Below, one piece after another: positions 2,765 to 6,353 of a stretch of DNA of 6,353 nucleotides. The DNA comes from an uncultured bacterium. GTDB taxonomy: Bacteria > Patescibacteriota > Dojkabacteria > B142 > OLB20. The position numbers and the translations under genes were made by a program. The number at the start of each line of letters is the position of its first letter. Position 1 is the first letter of the stretch. Under the pieces are notes generated by a model, which ran no database searches, was not told where the DNA came from, and was given only the letters and a program-made list of their open reading frames with translations. Location of the stretch: contig CALARN010000018.1 of NCBI GenBank assembly GCA_937889205.1, positions 1-6,353 of the forward strand, in the 5' to 3' direction.

Positions 2765-5380
2765 ATGCATTCCTATAACTCCTCAGAAGTAGAGGCTAAG
2801 TGGCAAAAGTATTGGCAAGAAAATAATACTAATAAAATTGACCTAGATTCCGCTAAAAAGCCTTTTTATAATTTAATGATGTTCCCATACCCTTCAGCTG
2901 AAGGAATGCATATTGGGGGAATGTATACTTTTACAGGGGTTGATACCTATGGACGCTTTAAGAGAATGCAAGGGTTCGATGTATTTGAGCCAATGGGGTT
3001 AGATTCGTTTGGAATTCATAGTGAAAACTACGCATTAAAAATTGGGGAGCATATTAAATCCGTGTCTAAAAGAACCCATAAGCATTTCTTCGAGCAATTG
3101 AAAATGATGGGGAATATTTATGATTGGGAGAGAATTGTAGAGACTAATGAACCAAACTATTACCGCTGGACACAGTGGCTTTTCACTCAATTATTTAAGT
3201 CTGGTTTAGCTTATCGTAAAAAAGCTTTGGTAAAATATTGTCCTGCTTGTAAAACTGTCGTTTCAGATGAGCAAGTAATTGATGGTAAATGTGAGCGTTG
3301 TAACAGTGAAGTAGAAAGTCGCGAGTTAAAACAATGGTTTTTCAAAATCACTAAGTATGCTGATCGACTTTATGAAAATTTAAAGACGATTAATTGGGAT
3401 GCAGATGTTAAGTTGGGTCAGAAGAATTGGATAGGAAAGAAGAAGGGGATTAATATCACTTATCAAGTCAAAGGCTTAGATTCAGAAATAGTTTGTTTTA
3501 CAACAAGGCCAGATACTAATTTTGGTGCAACCTTTATCGTTCTTGCTCCTGAGCATTCTTTTGTCAAAAACATTATTGCAGGTCACACAAAAGTTGCCAA
3601 AGAGTTGGTAGTTGAGATTAAAATGTATGTTGATAATGCCAAAGCAAAATCTGATATTGATCGTATAGCTGAAGGAAGAAAAAAAACAGGTGTATTTACC
3701 GGATTTTATGCAATCAATGGTTTGAATAACAAAGAGATGCCTATATATATATCTGATTTTGTCTTAGGAAATTTTGGGACTGGGGCAGTAGTAGGTGTTC
3801 CGGGTCATGATAAAAGAGACTTTGAATTTGCTAAAGAGTTTGATTTGGAAGTTATTCGAGTAGTTGCCAAAGATGGCGATGAAAGTGAAATTGATTTAAT
3901 TGATAAAGTGTTAGAAGAAGATGGTGTTATTATTAACTCGGATTTCTTAAATGGTTTAAGAGTTCATGAGGCCATCGAAAAAGCAATTAATTATTTAGAA
4001 GCTCATAATTTAGGTAAAAGAGTGGTTAGTTTCAATCTAAGAGACTGGTGTGTAAGCAGGCAAAGATACTGGGGGCCTCCAATCCCAATGATATACTGTA
4101 AACATTGTGCTGCAAAGGGAAATAGTTGGTTTAATACTAGTGAGAATGCTGCCAGAACTCTGTCTCATAGCGATTTACATCAATTGATAATTGATATGGC
4201 AGGTTGGTATCCGGTAGAAGAATTGCCGGTTTTACTTCCTGATATTGAAGATTTTGAGCAAATTAAGCCAGATGGCTCAGGTAAAGGACCTTTGGCTCAA
4301 CAGTTAGAGTTTGTAAAAACAACATGTCCTTATTGCTCTGCAGAAGCTGAAAGAGAGACCGATGTATCTGATCCATTTGTTGATTCATGTTGGTACTTCT
4401 TAAGGTATCCATTTACTGAATATGACAATATTCCTTTTGGAGGTGACTTTGCTAACCCAAAATCTCAATTTAATGCTCAGGTAAGCGCTGAGGATATGGG
4501 TAGATCAATCTCAAGAATGAAAAAATGGGGGCCGGTCACTTCATATATTGGTGGTAAAGAGCATACTGTACTTCACTTGTTATATGCTCGATTTATTACC
4601 ATGGTAATGAAGGATTTAGGTTATATTGATTTTGAAGAGCCTTTTACAAGATTTTTTGGGCATGGCTTAATTACTAAAGACGGCGCCAAGATGAGTAAAT
4701 CAAAAGGTAATGTAGTAAACCCTGATGAGTTTATTGCAAAATATGGTGCCGATGCTGTTAGGCTATATTTGCGATTCATTGGTCCCTTTGATGCTTCAGG
4801 AGATTGGCGAGATAGTGGCATGCATGGCATGAATAAGTTTGTGAATAAATTATGGTCTTTGTATGTTGATTTTAAAAACAAAGCAAATGTGTCAGCTTCG
4901 GCTTCGGTAGATTTTTCTATGATGCATCGTACCATTAAAGAAGTCGGGTCAGATCTAGACAACTTGAAGTTTAATACGGCAGTAGCAAAAATTATGGAGT
5001 ATGTGAATTGGTATGGTGACAACTTAAAACGAATGACTACAGAAGAGCAAGCTAAATGTTTATCGGTATTAGCATTAATCATTGCTCCACTAGCACCTCA
5101 TATTGCTGAAGAATTCTGGTCTGTATTAGGTAATAATGAAAGTATTCACAAGCAGGCTTGGCCGGAATACGATGCTACAATGGTTGTGGCAAAAACAATT
5201 AATTTACCAATTCAGGTGAATGGTAAAGTTAGAGCGACAATAGAAGTCGCCAGAGCAGAAAAGCAAGATGTAGTTGAAGCCGCTGCAAAAAACATTGATA
5301 ATGTAGAGAAACACTTGGCCGGTAAACAAATCCGTAAAGTTATTTATATTCAAGATAAAATTATTAACTTTATCGTATAA
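2765..5380 (+). CDS. leuS: Leucyl-tRNA synthetase (class I), with variant HIGG signature
   Basis: LeuRS attaches leucine to tRNA-Leu in the cytosol and removes mischarged amino acids. The protein has 871 residues, normal for bacterial LeuRS. In order: the class I entry block MFPYPSAEGMHIGG (39-52), where the usual HIGH/HMGH is HIGG; the block PMGLDSFGIHSEN (76-88); and a zinc knuckle C159xxC162...C176xxC179. The CP1 editing domain follows (about 226-420) with TTRPDT (246-251) and VPGHDKRD (345-352), so editing looks intact. RDWCVSRQRYWG (426-437) comes next, then a second Cys set (C445xxC448...C521xxC524), ETDVSDPFVDSCWY (531-544), KMSKS (642-646), a helical anticodon-binding region (about 680-800) and the C-terminal domain with QVNGKVRA (817-824). 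There is no large insertion just before KMSKS, unlike E. coli. About 30 extra residues lie at 450-480 compared with common bacterial forms (from memory). The cyclophilin gene follows after 4 nt. Start ATG, stop TAA. Confidence 0.98.
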   Translation: MHSYNSSEVEAKWQKYWQENNTNKIDLDSAKKPFYNLMMFPYPSAEGMHIGGMYTFTGVDTYGRFKRMQGFDVFEPMGLDSFGIHSENYALKIGEHIKSVSKRTHKHFFEQLKMMGNIYDWERIVETNEPNYYRWTQWLFTQLFKSGLAYRKKALVKYCPACKTVVSDEQVIDGKCERCNSEVESRELKQWFFKITKYADRLYENLKTINWDADVKLGQKNWIGKKKGINITYQVKGLDSEIVCFTTRPDTNFGATFIVLAPEHSFVKNIIAGHTKVAKELVVEIKMYVDNAKAKSDIDRIAEGRKKTGVFTGFYAINGLNNKEMPIYISDFVLGNFGTGAVVGVPGHDKRDFEFAKEFDLEVIRVVAKDGDESEIDLIDKVLEEDGVIINSDFLNGLRVHEAIEKAINYLEAHNLGKRVVSFNLRDWCVSRQRYWGPPIPMIYCKHCAAKGNSWFNTSENAARTLSHSDLHQLIIDMAGWYPVEELPVLLPDIEDFEQIKPDGSGKGPLAQQLEFVKTTCPYCSAEAERETDVSDPFVDSCWYFLRYPFTEYDNIPFGGDFANPKSQFNAQVSAEDMGRSISRMKKWGPVTSYIGGKEHTVLHLLYARFITMVMKDLGYIDFEEPFTRFFGHGLITKDGAKMSKSKGNVVNPDEFIAKYGADAVRLYLRFIGPFDASGDWRDSGMHGMNKFVNKLWSLYVDFKNKANVSASASVDFSMMHRTIKEVGSDLDNLKFNTAVAKIMEYVNWYGDNLKRMTTEEQAKCLSVLALIIAPLAPHIAEEFWSVLGNNESIHKQAWPEYDATMVVAKTINLPIQVNGKVRATIEVARAEKQDVVEAAAKNIDNVEKHLAGKQIRKVIYIQDKIINFIV

Positions 5381-5384
5381 GTAA

Positions 5385-6158
5385 ATGTTTAAAGAGAACA
5401 GAGATTTTTGGCTATATTTTTTGGGCATTATTGTCATGTTTTTTCTTTTGTTCTCTGTATTAAGAGGGGGTTTTCAAGACTCATCTTTGATATTCTCTGG
5501 TTTTCCTTTCAACTTAGTTGAGACTCAAAAGAAAATCTTTGCCGAGCCTGATTATGTTCTAGATAAAAGCAAGAATTACCAAGCAATTATTAAAACTAAT
5601 AGGGGAGACATTGAGATAGATTTATTAGAAAATAGTGCTCCAAATACGGTAAGCAATTTTATTTACCTTGCTAACAATGATTATTATGATGGATTATTAT
5701 TCCATCGATATTTATCCGGCTTATTGTTGCAAGGTGGTAGTGGTAATACTCGTAATTCTGATCCAAACGACGATAAATTTGGAGGTCCAGGTTATGTAAT
5801 TAAAGATGAAATTAACTGGGATAGTCTTGATTATTCTGAACAAAAAAAAGGGGAATTAAAAGCATTGGGGTATGAGAGTGTGCCTAATGTTGCTTCTTCT
5901 AGACTAAAGAAATATTCTCTTGCAATGGCTTCTAATGGACCTAATACAGGGGGTTCACAATTCGTAATCATTTTAGCAGATAGTAATGATCAAAGAGTGA
6001 TGGCGCTTGAGGGCAAGCATACAGTTTTTGGCAGTGTTATCGGTGGTTTTACTGTGCTAGAAGGATTGAAGGGTATTGAGTTAATTGATGCTGATTCTGA
6101 ATCGCCCCGTCCCCTGAATTTTCGTCTCGATAGTATTGAGATTAAAGTTAAGGAATAA
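5385..6158 (+). CDS. Membrane-anchored cyclophilin-type peptidyl-prolyl cis-trans isomerase
   Basis: This 257-residue protein has one N-terminal membrane segment (about 9-26, FWLYFLGIIVMFFLLFSVL) without a clear signal peptidase site. The cyclophilin domain follows (about 65-255) and is probably exposed outside the membrane, helping secreted proteins fold. Recognisable blocks are TNRGDIEIDL, NTVSNFIYLA, FHRYLSGLLLQGG (106-118), FGGPGY, LAMASNGPNTGGSQF (179-193) and LEGKHTVFG (208-216). By alignment to human CypA, the catalytic R55 (R108), Q63 (Q116), Q111 (Q192) and H126 (H212) are kept. F60, F113 and W121 are replaced by L113, V194 and A207, so activity and cyclosporin binding may differ. 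An insertion (about 143-173) lies between GPGY...DE and LAMAS, as in several bacterial cyclophilins. It lies 4 nt after leuS with no promoter between, so it is probably in the leuS operon. No Shine-Dalgarno is seen. Confidence 0.92.
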   Translation: MFKENRDFWLYFLGIIVMFFLLFSVLRGGFQDSSLIFSGFPFNLVETQKKIFAEPDYVLDKSKNYQAIIKTNRGDIEIDLLENSAPNTVSNFIYLANNDYYDGLLFHRYLSGLLLQGGSGNTRNSDPNDDKFGGPGYVIKDEINWDSLDYSEQKKGELKALGYESVPNVASSRLKKYSLAMASNGPNTGGSQFVIILADSNDQRVMALEGKHTVFGSVIGGFTVLEGLKGIELIDADSESPRPLNFRLDSIEIKVKE

Positions 6159-6173
6159 TTAAGCTTCGCTGGG

Positions 6174-6179
6174 TATCAT
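6174..6179 (+). promoter_or_regulatory. Putative -10 element for a leaderless transcript
   Basis: TATCAT (5 of 6 consensus) ends 6 bases before the ATG at 6186, so transcription would begin at about the A of the start codon. The spacing equals that of TACAAT (243-248) to ATG 255. No -35 match is seen at 16-18 bp, so confidence is limited. Confidence 0.4.
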
Positions 6180-6185
6180 TTTCCC

Positions 6186-6353
6186 ATGGAAGCAATCTTC
6201 AATCAAAATAAACAACTACTTTTAATAATTATTCTTTCTTTACTAGTATTTACGATTGGTTACTATACTGGTAATAGTGAGATTGTAATTGCAACAGATA
6301 ATCAAGATGTCATAACTATTTGTCCTACAGAGCAAATACGCGCAATAAATAGT
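6186..6353 (+). CDS. Unknown single-pass membrane protein, N-terminal fragment (continues past window)
   Basis: ATG at 6186 opens a frame that stays open for 56 codons to the end of the window. It starts MEAIFNQNKQ, followed by a strong hydrophobic segment (about residues 11-28, LLLIIILSLLVFTIGYYT). A polar, probably extracytoplasmic stretch containing one cysteine (ICPTEQIRAINS) follows. The pattern suggests an N-terminally anchored or exported protein. The family is not recognisable from this fragment. It starts 27 nt after the cyclophilin stop, has no Shine-Dalgarno and has its own -10-like element, so it could be either a separate unit or the next gene of the leuS operon. Confidence 0.68.
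   Translation, partial: MEAIFNQNKQLLLIIILSLLVFTIGYYTGNSEIVIATDNQDVITICPTEQIRAINS

Noticed and set aside
3741..3752. TATATATATA run in leuS
   Set aside because: Encodes ordinary residues (IYI) with the frame intact; a simple AT-rich run.
4895..4912. Short GCTTCG tandem repeat in leuS
   Set aside because: Two copies only, encoding ASAS in a linker; no sign of frameshift or function.
4621..5082. 153-codon frame on the minus strand
   Set aside because: It lies entirely opposite leuS, which is certain there; no recognisable domain in the translation.
5204..5437. 77-codon frame on the minus strand
   Set aside because: It overlaps the 3' end of leuS and the start of the cyclophilin gene on the opposite strand; low-complexity, no family features.

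Overview
The window is AT-rich bacterial DNA with six protein genes and one tRNA gene, all on the + strand. Several features suggest a member of the Candidate Phyla Radiation (Patescibacteria), perhaps near Microgenomates or Katanobacteria. These are the divergent leucyl-tRNA synthetase (class I signature HIGG, partner-block variant GIHSEN), the membrane-anchored LysM/M23 peptidase, the absence of any clear Shine-Dalgarno sequence, and two genes that look leaderless. The placement is inference from remembered family patterns, not a database result. TGA acts as a stop codon (end of the HAD gene) and tryptophan is encoded by TGG, so the recoded code 25 of Gracilibacteria/Absconditabacteria is unlikely.

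Layout. 1-216: C-terminus of transcription terminator Rho. 255-1451: membrane-anchored peptidoglycan hydrolase with two LysM domains and an M23 domain; a promoter-like -10 element sits just before its ATG and a strong hairpin lies inside its first codons. 1508-1584: tRNA-Ala(GGC) with encoded CCA. 1609-2217: YihX-like HAD phosphatase starting 24 nt after the tRNA. 2218-2764: a 547-bp region with no convincing gene. 2765-5380: leuS. 5385-6158: membrane-anchored cyclophilin-type peptidyl-prolyl isomerase, 4 nt after leuS and probably in its operon. 6186 to the end: start of an unknown single-pass membrane protein.

The genes are mostly housekeeping: transcription termination, tRNA supply, tRNA charging, protein folding at the membrane and wall remodelling. 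The intergenic region before leuS is the most intriguing part. A very AT-rich stretch carries a 15-bp direct repeat. It is followed by two DnaA-box-like 9-mers one helical turn apart and then by a perfect DnaA box, all in the same orientation, and then by a near-consensus leuS promoter with an operator-like inverted repeat. This could be a replication origin, or a DnaA-responsive or otherwise regulated leuS control region. The sequence alone does not decide between them. No mobile element, CRISPR array or defence system was seen.
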